Notes: generated by a model not told the origin, from the sequence alone. A DNA stretch of 64,000 bases from Rhodobacter ferrooxidans (GCF_000176015.1 NZ_ACYY01000002.1:186001-250000); one strand, 5' to 3'; shown: positions 28,123-37,568, counted from the first letter of the stretch. Translations and numbers: made by a program.

Positions 28123-28275
28123 GCCGGTACTCCACGCGAGATTGGGAAATCAGCGGAAGATTGCGCTCAATTCGCCGCAGCCAGCACGTTTCTGCCCATT
28201 TTTAGACCAATTCAAAAAATACAATGCATTTTGCGCTGGCTTTGTTTCCAGATCCTGCAAGGATTCTGGTCAGAC

Positions 28276-28482
28276 ATGTCGAAAAGGATAGCAAAGGTCG
28301 TGCTGATCGGACTGGTGGTCTCGGGGATAGTGGCGGGCATGACGGGGGTCGCTTGGGGCATCGCCGCGGGGGTGCCGCTGCTGGGGCTTGCCATGCTATA
28401 CCCGCTGTCCGGGCTTTGCGGCGTCGGGTTGTTCCTTGGCTTTGCGATGCGGCGCTGTCCGTCGGGCCGGACCACGCCCTGA
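28276..28482 (+). CDS. Small hydrophobic protein with two predicted membrane segments
   Basis: A 68-residue open frame starting MSKRIAKVVLIGLVVSGIVA, with a second hydrophobic stretch (VPLLGLAMLYPLSGLCGVGL) and a positively charged tail. No family is recognised. It lies between the flippase and the AT-rich region before the sugar transferase. The AT-rich upstream sequence and in-frame hydrophobic content support it moderately; it could also be chance. Confidence 0.45.
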   Translation: MSKRIAKVVLIGLVVSGIVAGMTGVAWGIAAGVPLLGLAMLYPLSGLCGVGLFLGFAMRRCPSGRTTP

Positions 28483-28953
28483 TTGCGCAAGACTGCGGCA
28501 CTGGCCTTTTTGGGGCCGATTTTTGACAGTTTGGAAACAATGCCGCCATCGGTGCGAGAATGGTATTCTTGCAGAAAATACACGCCCTGGTGGCAATTCG
28601 TAGCTGCTGACCCAAACGAAAAAACCTCAGGATTCGAATCAGTTGCTGCCAGAGTGCAGGCGTCGATTTGTTGTCTCAATCCTGAGTTGAAGCGCTTGAC
28701 AATGTGGCAAGATTAAGGCGAGTTTACGTCAGAATTGTTTGGTTAATCGGGCATGAATATGGTCAGCCCGACAGGTTAGGTGTCGCCATCCGTCTTGAAC
28801 AAACGGTAAAATGGCGGGTGTGGGCGTAACAGCCGGGTAAGAGTAATGTTCTGCAATCCAAGCCGTATCATCACAGACTTCAGGACATCAGTCGGCGCTG
28901 ACTTTGGCGGCCTTCCCGGCATCTTGATCATTATTGTTTCGGATTGACCGGAA
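28483..28953. other. Gene-free AT-richer region upstream of the initiating sugar transferase
   Basis: About 470 bases with no convincing coding potential and visibly lower GC than the neighbours, holding stretches such as CAGAATTGTTTGGTTAATCG. This is likely the control region of the exopolysaccharide operon beginning at 28954. A TTGACA at 28696 has no good -10 at the right distance. No riboswitch or RNA gene was recognised. Confidence 0.5.
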
Positions 28954-29646
28954 ATGACCATCAGGTATTCAGAGTTCGTTACCGGTGCGTCGGTCAGGCT
29001 TGATCGGGAGGCGGTTGTTGCGGCTTCGCCAAGGCGCAAGGGGCTGTATCGCAACGGTTTCAAACGGATTTTCGATGTGACGGCGGTGGTGCTGGCCGCA
29101 CCGGTGATCGTGCCGCTGGTGTTGGGGCTGGCCCTGGCGGTGGCGCGTGATGGCGGCGCGCCATTCTATGCGCAAAGCCGGGTTGGCAGGGGCGGGCGGG
29201 CCTTCCGCATGTGGAAGCTGCGCAGCATGGTCAGCGATGCCGATGCACGGATGGAGGGTCATCTGGCCGCCAACCCCGAGGCGCGGCTGGAATGGGACGA
29301 GACCCAGAAGCTGAAGGATGACCCGCGCATCACGCCTTTGGGCCGGTTTCTGCGCAAGGCCTCGATCGACGAGCTGCCGCAGTTGTGGAACGTGCTGACC
29401 GGCGACATGAGCCTGGTCGGGCCGCGTCCGATGATGCTGAACCAGCAAGAGATGTATCCCGGCACCGCCTATTACGCGCTGCGGCCGGGCATCACCGGCT
29501 ATTGGCAGACCGCCGGGCGCAACCGCACCACCTTTGAGGCGCGGGCGGGCTATGACACCGCCTATGAGGCCGAGCTGTCGCTGACCACTGATCTGAAGGT
29601 GCTGGCGCGGACGATTGGTGTGGTGGTGGCCTGCACCGGCTTCTGA
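28954..29646 (+). CDS. Polyprenyl-phosphate sugar-1-phosphate transferase (ExoY-like)
   Basis: A 230-residue bacterial sugar transferase that starts a repeat unit by transferring hexose-1-phosphate to undecaprenyl phosphate. It has one N-terminal membrane helix (VTAVVLAAPVIVPLVLGLAL), then FYAQSRVGRGGRAFRMWKLR, LRKASIDELPQLWNVLTGDM followed by SLVGPRP, and YALRPGITGYWQTAGRN, the full signature of the catalytic domain. It is the short, ExoY-type form without an N-terminal multi-helix domain. A strong terminator follows at 29665. Confidence 0.93.
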   Translation: MTIRYSEFVTGASVRLDREAVVAASPRRKGLYRNGFKRIFDVTAVVLAAPVIVPLVLGLALAVARDGGAPFYAQSRVGRGGRAFRMWKLRSMVSDADARMEGHLAANPEARLEWDETQKLKDDPRITPLGRFLRKASIDELPQLWNVLTGDMSLVGPRPMMLNQQEMYPGTAYYALRPGITGYWQTAGRNRTTFEARAGYDTAYEAELSLTTDLKVLARTIGVVVACTGF

Positions 29647-29664
29647 TCGGCTGGAATCGCGAAA

Positions 29665-29696
29665 CCGCCCCGGGCCATGCCGCGGGCGGTTTTTTC
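29665..29696 (+). terminator. Rho-independent terminator after the sugar transferase
   Basis: A GC-rich stem (CCGCCC...GGGCGG with inner GGC/GCC pairing across CAT) is followed directly by six T residues at 29690-29695. It lies 18 bases after the sugar transferase stop and before the convergent chain-length gene. Confidence 0.85.
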
Positions 29697-29702
29697 TGCG
29701 CC

Positions 29703-31022
29703 TCAGGTCAGGTTCGCCGCCACCAGCACCAACAACACCACCGCACCGGCAAGGGCGGCATAGCGGGGCAGGCTTTGCAACGGTTTCACCCGCTCGGCCG
29801 GGTTTGGCCCATGGCGCACCGGCTTCACCTCGGGGATCGAGATCACCGGCCGCAGGTCAAGCTCGCGCTGCATCTGGCCGGGGGTGCGCAGCACCGGGTT
29901 CAACAAGTCCAGCAGGAACGCCAGCCCCACAGCGGCCAGCAGACTGGCCAGGCTGCCCAGCACCGCCAGTTTCTTGCCGCCCCCCCCCACCGGAGTTTCC
30001 GGCACCGTGGCGCGCTCCAGCAGGCTGAAATGTTCGGAATGTTGCGCCTCTTCCAGCCGCAGGCCGGTTTCGGCCTCGGCCTGCCGGGCGGTGATCACCT
30101 CATACTGGCTTTGCAACTGCTGCAAGCGGCGGTCATAGCTGCCCAGTTCGCGCTCGATATCCGGGGTCTGCGCCATCGCGGCCTCCAGCGCCGCCCGCTG
30201 CGCCGCGAGTGCCGATTTCTGCGCCGTCAGCACGCCGATCTGCACCAGCAGGTCCTCCAGCCGCCGCCGGTCGGTTTCGCGCAACTGGCCCTTGGCCTCG
30301 ATCGCCAGCCGCTCGCCGCTGACGGCGACAAGGCTCTGGTCCAGCCGCCGCAGATCACTTTCCAGCGCTACCAGCTCGTCGCGCCTGGTGTCGCGGCTGC
30401 CGGGCAGGGCGGCGGCGTTGCGGTTCTTGAAGGCGGCAAGATCGGCTTCCAGCGCCACAATCTCCTGGCCCACCCGCTGTTCCTCGGCCTGATAGAAGGC
30501 CAGGGTTTCGCGCGCCCGCCCGGTCTGCCCGGCGCTGCTTTGGTCAAGGATGCTTTGGGCGAAATCATTGGCCACCCGCGCCGCCTGATCGGCATCGGCC
30601 AACTGTGCCGTGATGATCAGCGCCGAAACACTGGCCGGAGCGCCGTAGGCCTGCTGGGAAACCGAGGCCACGCTTTCAAAGGTCACGGCCTTGCGCAGCA
30701 CTGCGATCTTCTGGTCGATGGTCAGGCCGGGTGCGTCGGCAAACAGTCCGTGCCGTTCGATCATCGCGGTCAGGCTTTCGCGGGTGGTCAGGCGCTGCTC
30801 GATCACTTGCAACAGCCGGGCTGACTGGCCGCCCACCGTGGCGCTGCCATCGGCCACCGCCGGGCTTTCCACCTGGATCACCGCGCCGGTCTGATAGGTC
30901 TTGCCCTGCGACAGGCCGAACACCAACGACAGCAGAACGCCCGCGCCGCATACCAGCCCGATCAGCCAGCGCCTGCGGATCAGCAGGCCGACGAATTCTT
31001 CAAGCGTCTGTATCTGGCCCAT
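29703..31022 (-). CDS. Chain-length determinant / GumC-like polysaccharide co-polymerase
   Basis: A 439-residue protein with the Wzz-domain layout: N-terminal membrane segment (RRRWLIGLVCGAGVLLSLVF), a long coiled-coil periplasmic part (residues about 150-330, LAFYQAEEQRVGQEIVALEA and QLQSQYEVITARQAEAETGL), and a second membrane segment (VLGSLASLLAAVGLAFLLDL). A third hydrophobic stretch ends the protein (AALAGAVVLLVLVAANL), which is slightly unusual. The kinase domain is on the separate upstream gene (31044-31922), 21 bp away, so this is a split Wzc arrangement controlling polymer length and export. Confidence 0.88.
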   Translation of the reverse strand: MGQIQTLEEFVGLLIRRRWLIGLVCGAGVLLSLVFGLSQGKTYQTGAVIQVESPAVADGSATVGGQSARLLQVIEQRLTTRESLTAMIERHGLFADAPGLTIDQKIAVLRKAVTFESVASVSQQAYGAPASVSALIITAQLADADQAARVANDFAQSILDQSSAGQTGRARETLAFYQAEEQRVGQEIVALEADLAAFKNRNAAALPGSRDTRRDELVALESDLRRLDQSLVAVSGERLAIEAKGQLRETDRRRLEDLLVQIGVLTAQKSALAAQRAALEAAMAQTPDIERELGSYDRRLQQLQSQYEVITARQAEAETGLRLEEAQHSEHFSLLERATVPETPVGGGGKKLAVLGSLASLLAAVGLAFLLDLLNPVLRTPGQMQRELDLRPVISIPEVKPVRHGPNPAERVKPLQSLPRYAALAGAVVLLVLVAANLT

Positions 31023-31043
31023 GCCGGTTTCCCTGTCTTGCCG

Positions 31044-31922
31044 TCACTTCCGGCCATAGCGATAGCGGTCTTCGCTGCGGTCCTGGCTGCGGTTCAGCAC
31101 CACGCCCATCAAGGGCACCCGGCCTTCGAACAGCCGCTCGCAGGCGCGTACGTCTTCGGCGGTGGTGCGGGTGCCGTCGGCCACCAGCAGCACTGCATCG
31201 ACCTGCGGCAACATGGTGATCACATCATCGCTGCCCAGTGCCGGTGGCAGGTCATAGATCGCCACTGCCGGGTCAAGCTGCTCCAGCATCGCCTCCAGCG
31301 CCGCGGCGGTATCGGGTTCGTGCAGCAATTCGGCGGCGTCGGCCACTGCCGTGCCGTTCAGTGCCAGCGCCAGATTGCGCCCGACCCGTTGCAGATGCGA
31401 TTCCAGCGGCTGATCGCCGGTCAGCAGATCGCGGATCGGCCCGGTGCCCTTGATGCCCAGCAGCGCCGCCATGCCGGGCTTGCGCAGTTCCAGATCGACC
31501 AGCACGGTGCGGGTGCCGGGCATCCGCGCCAGGCTGAGCGCCAGATTGGCCGCCACGAAAGACTTGCCGCAGCCATGGGTCGGAGAGGTGACGGCGATGC
31601 GTTTCCAGCCACGCTGCGCCATCGCCTGCAACAGCCGGGTGCGCAGGATGTCGAAGGCCGAAGCCGCGGGCTGCTCGGGTTGCGAATTCACGAACAATCC
31701 GTTTCCAGCCAGTGCAGTAGCGTCCAGCGCCACGGCGGTCAGCGAGTCCCAGACCCGGTCGGGATTGCTTTGCCGCAGCAGATTCGGCGCCGCAAAAATC
31801 TCGCGCCCGGTGGCCTGATCCAGCGTCACCGGCTCGCGCCGGATCGGCTGGCCGGGGCGGAACAGGCTGACCCCTTCGGTGCGGGAGTCGCCGGGTTTCT
31901 TGCCGGAACTGTCACCATTCAT
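31044..31922 (-). CDS. CpsD/Wzc-type tyrosine-kinase-like ATPase for polysaccharide export
   Basis: A 292-residue cytoplasmic P-loop protein. Walker A is SPTHGCGKSFVAANLAL, Walker A' is TVLVDLELRKPGMAALLG, and IYDLPPALGSDDVITML is the Walker B region. The C-terminus DRSEDRYRYGRK has two tyrosines, a minimal tyrosine cluster. The ATG at 31922 is preferred because GGAG lies about 9 bases upstream; earlier in-frame starts exist up to 32018. It is first in a two-gene unit with the GumC-like gene and diverges from the family 2 glycosyltransferase. Confidence 0.88.
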   Translation of the reverse strand: MNGDSSGKKPGDSRTEGVSLFRPGQPIRREPVTLDQATGREIFAAPNLLRQSNPDRVWDSLTAVALDATALAGNGLFVNSQPEQPAASAFDILRTRLLQAMAQRGWKRIAVTSPTHGCGKSFVAANLALSLARMPGTRTVLVDLELRKPGMAALLGIKGTGPIRDLLTGDQPLESHLQRVGRNLALALNGTAVADAAELLHEPDTAAALEAMLEQLDPAVAIYDLPPALGSDDVITMLPQVDAVLLVADGTRTTAEDVRACERLFEGRVPLMGVVLNRSQDRSEDRYRYGRK

Positions 31923-32280
31923 CGCAGAACGCTCCATATCGGCCATGGATTCTGGTCGCGCTGTCAACATGTTGTGCTTGACCATCCGAAAACTTGGGCT
32001 CCTGCTGCGGCACGACACCGATGTGCCGCGAACGGAAAAACGACGCCCCGCCTTGCAGCAGGCATGAAGACCGGCTTAGCCAGAACCCCGCGATGCCCCT
32101 GCGGACAAGCGGAAAAGGAATCGCCCGGGCCCCCGCCTAGCAGCTTGGTGAATAGCAGATTAGCGTTGAAATTGAAAGCAGATAGCCCCCGGCGACCGCC
32201 TGCCGACCGCCGCTGCGGGGCGTGGTCAATCGCCGGGACGCGGCTTAGAATGGCGGTCAATTCATGGCAGGTCAGGTGTG
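31923..32280. other. Divergent intergenic region of about 360 bp
   Basis: Separates the minus-strand kinase/chain-length pair from the plus-strand glycosyltransferase, so it should hold two promoters. No convincing sigma-70 pair, dyad or RNA gene was recognised. In-frame extensions of the kinase gene enter it, but they lack ribosome binding sites. Confidence 0.4.
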
Positions 32281-33267
32281 ATGCAAGGTTCCAGCGTGAA
32301 ACCCCAGACCGTCGATGCAGTGGTGATCGGCCGCAACGAGGGGGCGCGGTTGCGCGATTGTCTGGCCTCCTTGGCCGGGCAGGTGCGGCGGCTGGTCTAT
32401 GTCGATAGCGGCTCGACCGATGGCAGCGCCGATCTGGCGCGCGGCTTTAGTGCGCAGGTGGTGGTGCTGGATCGGCGGCAACCGTTCACCGCCGCCCGCG
32501 CCCGCAATGCCGGGTTGGCGCAGCTTGCCGCCGACCCGCCGCAGTTCGTGCAATTCGTCGATGGCGATTGCACGCTGGACGCGGGCTGGCTGGCCAAGGC
32601 GGTGGCATTTCTGGCCGATCAGCCGAAGGTCGTGGTGGTTTGCGGGCGGCGGCGCGAGCGGTTTCCGCAGGTGTCGGTGTATAACCGGCTGATCGACGCT
32701 GAGTGGGATACGCCCGTGGGCGAGGCCCGCGCCTGTGGCGGCGACGCGCTGATGCGGTTTGACGCGGTGCAGGCGGCGGGAGGGTATCGTGCCGGTCTGA
32801 TTGCCGGGGAAGAGCCGGAGATGTGTCTGCGGCTGCGGCGCGCCGGGGGTGTGATCTGGCGGCTGGAGGCCGAGATGACACTGCATGACGCCGGGATCAC
32901 CTCGGTCCGGCAATGGTGGCAGCGCAGCCGCCGCGCCGGGCATGCCTTTGCCGAAGGGGCGGCGCTGCACGGGGCCGGGCCAGAGGCGCATTGGGTCCGG
33001 GAAACCCGCCGCGCGCTGCTGTGGGGGGCGGTGTTGCCGCTGGGGGTGGCGACAGTGGCGGTGCTGGCCGATCCGGGGGCGCTGTGGTTGCTGGTGGCCT
33101 GGCCGATGCAGGTGGTGCGGTTGGCCTTCCGCGACGGGGCGGGTTTGCACGCCTGGCAGGCCGCGTTCTTCAGCGTGCTGGGCAAGCTGCCCGAGGCGCA
33201 GGGCGTGCTGGGCTATCACGCCGGGCAGGTTTTCCGGCGGCGGGCAAAGCTGATTGAATACAAGTAG
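32281..33267 (+). CDS. Family 2 glycosyltransferase
   Basis: A 328-residue GT-A protein. VDAVVIGRNEGARLRDCLAS opens the nucleotide-sugar fold, YVDSGSTDGSADLARGF and FVQFVDGDCTLDAGWLAKA give the DGD metal site, and GEEPEMCLRLRRAGGVIWRL is the ED-like acceptor motif. Two or three hydrophobic stretches near the C-terminus (LWGAVLPLGVATVAVLAD) suggest membrane association. The ATG follows an in-frame GTG directly. It is oriented toward the minus-strand WecG-type gene. Confidence 0.88.
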   Translation: MQGSSVKPQTVDAVVIGRNEGARLRDCLASLAGQVRRLVYVDSGSTDGSADLARGFSAQVVVLDRRQPFTAARARNAGLAQLAADPPQFVQFVDGDCTLDAGWLAKAVAFLADQPKVVVVCGRRRERFPQVSVYNRLIDAEWDTPVGEARACGGDALMRFDAVQAAGGYRAGLIAGEEPEMCLRLRRAGGVIWRLEAEMTLHDAGITSVRQWWQRSRRAGHAFAEGAALHGAGPEAHWVRETRRALLWGAVLPLGVATVAVLADPGALWLLVAWPMQVVRLAFRDGAGLHAWQAAFFSVLGKLPEAQGVLGYHAGQVFRRRAKLIEYK

Positions 33268-34020
33268 TCAGCGCCAGCGTTGCCGCAGGGCCGCCAAGGC
33301 CTGCCCCGGCAGGATTGCGGCACAGGCGGCATAGCGCGGGATCAGCCGCCGCGGGCTGGACAGCATCCGCCAGACCCATTCCAGCGCCAGTTTGCGCAGC
33401 CACAGCGGCGCGCGGCTCTGGTTGCCTGCCAGAAAATCCACCCCCGCGCCGATCGAGGCAAAGCCCACCTGCGGCGCCAGCCTGCGGCCAAGGGCGGCAA
33501 ACACTTCCTGTTTCGGGGCGCCCAGCGCAATCAGGCACAGGCCGACATCGGCGGCGTTGAGATCGGTCAAGATCTGCACAGCCTCTGCACCCTCGGGGTC
33601 AAAGCCAAAGCGCGGCGAAACACAAGCGGTGATCCGCAGCCCCGGCACCTCGGCGCAAAGCCGCTCTGCCGCAGCCGCCAGCGCCGCATCGGTGCTGCCG
33701 ACCAGCGCCACGCCCACCTCAGCCGCAGCCGCCGCCTGCACCAGCGGCAGCACCATGTCCGACCCCGGCACCAGCGCCACCGGATCGCCAGCCAGCCGCG
33801 ACAGCCAGACAATCGGGTTGCCATCGGCCACCACCAGATCCTGCGCGGCATAGGCGCGGCGGAAACTGTCTGACCGCGCCAGTTTCACCAGATGATCCAG
33901 ATTGAGCGTGGCCAGCGCAAAGCCCTGCTTCGCCGCCAGCCGCGCCGAAACCGCCGCCAGCAACGCCGCCCTGTCGGGCAGGTTGACGGCAATCACCGTA
34001 TCGGCAAAGCGGAACTGCAC
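33268..34020 (-). CDS. WecG/TagA/CpsF family glycosyltransferase
   Basis: A 250-residue GT26 enzyme, typically transferring N-acetylmannosamine(uronic acid) or glucose to lipid-linked sugars. TLNLDHLVKLARSDSFRRAY and VVADGNPIVWLSRLAGDP are the hallmark N-terminal blocks, followed by GVALVGSTDAAL, GLCLIALGAPKQEVF and GVGAxxDFLAG (here SIGAGVDFLAGNQSRAPLWL). GTG at 34020 is chosen because AAGGA lies 7 bases upstream; ATG at 34056 is an in-frame alternative. It is divergent from the acyltransferase. Confidence 0.9.
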   Translation of the reverse strand: MQFRFADTVIAVNLPDRAALLAAVSARLAAKQGFALATLNLDHLVKLARSDSFRRAYAAQDLVVADGNPIVWLSRLAGDPVALVPGSDMVLPLVQAAAAAEVGVALVGSTDAALAAAAERLCAEVPGLRITACVSPRFGFDPEGAEAVQILTDLNAADVGLCLIALGAPKQEVFAALGRRLAPQVGFASIGAGVDFLAGNQSRAPLWLRKLALEWVWRMLSSPRRLIPRYAACAAILPGQALAALRQRWR

Positions 34021-34189
34021 GGCAACATCCTTACGCGACCTGCGCCTTGTTAGCATGGCACTTGCGGGCTTGCGACAGTTGCTGCGGGCCGGGATCTTGA
34101 AAAAGCGGCGAACACTCTGTTTCCGCTGCGGCACCGAGGCGGCGGGGATGCGGGTTGCCTGCCCGCGGGCCATGCTCTACCCAAACGCC

Positions 34190-35083
34190 ATGAGCAGCAG
34201 CGCCGTGCAGCACCGGGCCTCTATCGACCTTGCGCGCTTTGGTGCGGCGTTCGGGGTGGTCTGGGCCCATGCTTTCGTCAGCCCGCAGGATTGGGTGGGG
34301 CATCTGGCGCTGGCGCTGTTCCTGATCCTGACGGCGTTTCTGGCGATCGGGTCGATGCAGCGGGCGGGGGGGCGGTTTTCCTGGGTCAAACGGGCGCAGC
34401 GCATTGCCCTGCCCTGGCTGTTCTGGTCGCTGATGTATCGGCTGCTGGACATGGCGATCTCGGACGATCCGGCGCGGTTCGTGCCGCTGCGCGATCCGTG
34501 GTCGCTGCTGATCGGGTCAACCATCCATCTGTGGTTTCTGCCCTTCGTGATGCTGGCCTCGGCTTTGGTGCCGCTGATCGGCAACCGCGTGGCAGGCCCG
34601 CGCGATCTGTGGCTGGCCAGCGGCGTGCTGGTGGCGGTGTCGCTGCCGATTCTGTGGCTGCATGGGGCGGTGGCGATGCCGGGGCCGCTGCCGCAATGGG
34701 CCTTTGCGCTGCCGGCCTTTGCCTACGGGATTCTGGCGGCGTTCGGTCACCGCTTTGGCCTGGTCTGGCTGCCGCTGGCGGCGATGGCGCTGATCTCGGG
34801 TCTGACCTACGCCTGGGCGGGGCAGTTGTGGGCGCTGCAACTGGGCTTCGCCGCCCTGCTGTTCGAGGCGGCCTGGCGGCTGGATTTGCGGGCGCGCTGG
34901 TTGCCGGCACTGGGGCAGGCGGCGTTCGGGATTTATCTGCTGCATCCGTTTTTCATGCTGGTGTGCTACAAGATTTTCGGGCCGCAGGTCAGCCCGGCCT
35001 TGGCGGCGCTGGTGTGTTTCGCGCTGTCCTGGGCGGCCACGGTGCTGCTGCTGCGGCTGCCGGGGTTGCGGCGCATGGTGTAG
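34190..35083 (+). CDS. Acyltransferase 3 (OafA/NodX-like) membrane protein
   Basis: A 297-residue multi-spanning protein of the acyltransferase-3 family, which decorates surface sugars with acetyl or similar groups. ASIDLARFGAAFGVVWAHAF holds the R...H pair of the first helix, and SLLIGSTIHLWFLPFVMLAS is the second conserved block. AFGIYLLHPFFMLVCYKIFG closes the domain. The start at 34190 follows the aligned family start; an ATG 18 bases upstream is also possible. It is followed closely by the polymerase-like gene. Confidence 0.82.
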   Translation: MSSSAVQHRASIDLARFGAAFGVVWAHAFVSPQDWVGHLALALFLILTAFLAIGSMQRAGGRFSWVKRAQRIALPWLFWSLMYRLLDMAISDDPARFVPLRDPWSLLIGSTIHLWFLPFVMLASALVPLIGNRVAGPRDLWLASGVLVAVSLPILWLHGAVAMPGPLPQWAFALPAFAYGILAAFGHRFGLVWLPLAAMALISGLTYAWAGQLWALQLGFAALLFEAAWRLDLRARWLPALGQAAFGIYLLHPFFMLVCYKIFGPQVSPALAALVCFALSWAATVLLLRLPGLRRMV

Positions 35084-35110
35084 GGTCGGGGTGTTCGGCC
35101 CCAAAGTGGA

Positions 35111-36538
35111 GTGACGCGCGGCGTGCAGATTTCGCCCAACGCCTTTGCCTGGTTGATGCTGCTGGCCTGGCCGCTGGTGGCGCTGCTGCTGTATCGGCGC
35201 TTGACACCGGATCGCGCGCTGATCTGGACAGTGCTGGGCGGCTATCTGCTGCTGCCGCCGCTGGCTGCGCTGGACCTGCCGGTGGTGCCCGATCTGGACA
35301 AGGCGTCGATCCCCAATCTGGCGGCGCTGGTGATGGTGCTGTTCGTGCTGCGCGACCGCCTGGCGCTGCTGCCGCAATCGAGCGTCGGCAAGGTGTTGAT
35401 CGCGCTGTTCATCCTTAGCCCGTTTGCCACGGTGCTGACCAATACCGACCCGGTGCCGCGGGTGGGAGACGATCTGCAGGGGATGCGGATTTACGACAGC
35501 ATCGCCGCGGTGGCCAATCAGGCGATTGCGCTGCTGCCGTTCTTTCTGGCCCGGCGCTATCTGGCGACCCCAGTGGCGATGCGCGCCCTGCTGGTGGCGC
35601 TGATGGCGGCGGGGCTGGCCTATTCGCTGCCGATGCTGGTGGAGATGCGGTTGTCGCCGCAGATGAACGTCTGGGTTTACGGCTATTTCCAGCATGATTT
35701 CTTTCAGACCATCCGCTTTGGCGGTTATCGGCCGGTGGTGTTCCTGCCGCACGGGCTTTGGGTGGCGTTTCTGGCTCTGATGGCGGTGCTGGCAGCACTG
35801 GTGCTGTTCCGCGCCAGCCCGCCCGAGCGGCGGCCAAGGCTGCTGGCGGCGGCGCTTTACCTGATGGCAGTGCTGATCCTGTGCAAAAGCGCCGGGCCGC
35901 TGGTTTATGCGCTGGGGCTGGCGCCGCTGTTGCTGCTGGCGCCGCGGCGGTTGCAGGTGTTGGCGGCGGCGGTGCTGGCGGTGCTGGTGGTCAGCTATCC
36001 CTTGCTGCGCGGCGCACATCTGGTGCCGCTGGATGCCATTCTGGGGCTGGCCGACCATCTGGACGCCAACCGCGCCTATTCGCTGCGCTTTCGCATCGGC
36101 AACGAGGAGCAACTGCTGGCCCGCGCCGCCGAGCGGCCGCTGTTCGGCTGGGGCGGTTACGGGCGCAACCTGCTTTACGATCCGTTCACCGGCGCGGGGC
36201 TGTCGATTGCCGACGGCGCCTGGATCATCACCTTGGGGATCTATGGCTGGCTGGGCTATATCGCGTTGTTCGGGCTGCTGGCGCTGCCGCTGCTGGCGCT
36301 GGGGCGCGAGGCTTTTTCGGCACGGGCGGCGTTCTCGCCCTATGTCAGTGCGGTGGCGCTGATCCTGGCGGCCAACATGGTGGACATGCTGCCCAATGCG
36401 ACGCTGATCCCCTTCACCTGGCTGATGGCCGGGGCGTTGCTGGGCCATGCCGAGGCTTTGGCTGTGGCACGGCGCGCGGCAGCCGAGGCCGAGCGGCGGC
36501 GGCGGATGCACCCCGGCCCGCAGCGCACGGTGCTGTGA
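35111..36538 (+). CDS. O-antigen ligase/Wzy-like polymerase membrane protein
   Basis: A 475-residue protein with about 11-12 hydrophobic segments. A large periplasmic loop with FRIGNEEQLLARAAERPLFG and WGGYGRNLLYDP matches the O-antigen ligase/polymerase (Wzy_C) signature; the next helix starts WIITLGIYGWLGYIALFGLL. It likely polymerises or ligates the repeat unit made by the nearby transferases. GTG start at 35111. The stop overlaps the next glycosyltransferase start by one base. Confidence 0.8.
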   Translation: MTRGVQISPNAFAWLMLLAWPLVALLLYRRLTPDRALIWTVLGGYLLLPPLAALDLPVVPDLDKASIPNLAALVMVLFVLRDRLALLPQSSVGKVLIALFILSPFATVLTNTDPVPRVGDDLQGMRIYDSIAAVANQAIALLPFFLARRYLATPVAMRALLVALMAAGLAYSLPMLVEMRLSPQMNVWVYGYFQHDFFQTIRFGGYRPVVFLPHGLWVAFLALMAVLAALVLFRASPPERRPRLLAAALYLMAVLILCKSAGPLVYALGLAPLLLLAPRRLQVLAAAVLAVLVVSYPLLRGAHLVPLDAILGLADHLDANRAYSLRFRIGNEEQLLARAAERPLFGWGGYGRNLLYDPFTGAGLSIADGAWIITLGIYGWLGYIALFGLLALPLLALGREAFSARAAFSPYVSAVALILAANMVDMLPNATLIPFTWLMAGALLGHAEALAVARRAAAEAERRRRMHPGPQRTVL

Positions 36539-37539
36539 TGGCGGTTTGCGTCGATATCGGGGTGTTTGCCCATGACGAGGCCGCAGGCATCGCCGCGATG
36601 CTGGCCGGGGTGCTGGCGCAGGATATCTGGGCGGATGCGGGCTATGACCTGCGGCTGTTGGTGCTGGCCAATGGCTGCACCGACGACACCGTGGCGCGGG
36701 CCTCGGGTTTGGCCGAGGTGGTGGACCTGCCGCAGGGTGGCAAGTCGCGAACCTGGAACGCTTTTGTGCATGAGCTTTCGCGGCGCGAGGCCGAGGTGCT
36801 GATCTGCTGCGATGCCGATATCGCCCTGCCCGACCCCGCCACGCTGCGGCTTCTGGTGCAGGGATTGCTGGAGCGGCCAGCGGTGAAAGTGTTCACCTCG
36901 CGCCCGGTGAAGGATATCGCCCAACCAGGGGCGGCACTGGGCGCGCAGGATCGGTTGATCGCGGCAGCGGGCGGCACTTTGGAGGAATGGCGGCGCGCAC
37001 TGTGCGGCCAGCTTTATGCGCTGCGGACCGGGGCGGCGCGGGGCTTGCATCTGCCGGTCGGCCTGCCGGTCGAGGACGGCTTTCTGCGCGCCATGCTACT
37101 GACCGACGCGCTGACCGTGCCGGAAGACCTGACGCGGATCGACGGGGGCGATGCCTATCACGTCTATGCCTCGGAACGTCGGATCGGGGCTCTGATCCGG
37201 CATCAGACGCGGATCGTCATCGGCTCGGCGATCAATGCCGCCTGCTTTGCGCATCTGCGGGCGCTGCCGCAAGCCGCCCGGCACGCCGAACTGGCGCGGG
37301 CGGCGGGGGATGACGGCTGGCTGGCGCGGGTGCTGGCAGAGCAACTGCCGCGCGCGCCTTTCGGCTATGTGCCGCTGCATTTCCTGACCAAGCGCAGCAT
37401 CCACCTGCTGCGGCAGCAGGGCACCCTTGCAAGCCCCAAACGGCTGGCGGTACTGGTCGCCGGTTTCGGCTTTGATCTGATTGTTTACCTGAACGCCCAA
37501 ATCCGCATGGCGCGTGGCACCGGACCGGGGCATTGGTAG
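36538..37539 (+). CDS. Family 2-like glycosyltransferase
   Basis: A 333-residue GT-A protein. VDIGVFAHDEAAGIAAMLAG is the N-terminal fold, LANGCTDDTVARA and EVLICCDADIALPDPATLRL give the CDAD metal-binding site, and LPVGLPVEDGFLRAMLLTDA is the acceptor-side ED motif. It is translationally coupled to the polymerase-like gene. The C-terminal 80 residues contain a hydrophobic stretch (LAVLVAGFGFDLIVYL) that may anchor it. The sugar is not predictable. Confidence 0.82.
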   Translation: MAVCVDIGVFAHDEAAGIAAMLAGVLAQDIWADAGYDLRLLVLANGCTDDTVARASGLAEVVDLPQGGKSRTWNAFVHELSRREAEVLICCDADIALPDPATLRLLVQGLLERPAVKVFTSRPVKDIAQPGAALGAQDRLIAAAGGTLEEWRRALCGQLYALRTGAARGLHLPVGLPVEDGFLRAMLLTDALTVPEDLTRIDGGDAYHVYASERRIGALIRHQTRIVIGSAINAACFAHLRALPQAARHAELARAAGDDGWLARVLAEQLPRAPFGYVPLHFLTKRSIHLLRQQGTLASPKRLAVLVAGFGFDLIVYLNAQIRMARGTGPGHW

Positions 37540-37568
37540 CGGGATTTGCCTTGATCGCCGGGAAATTG

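Noticed and set aside
28690-28730. Sigma-70 promoter starting with TTGACA at 28696
   Set aside because: No acceptable -10 hexamer at 16-18 bases; the sequence there is CGAGTT.
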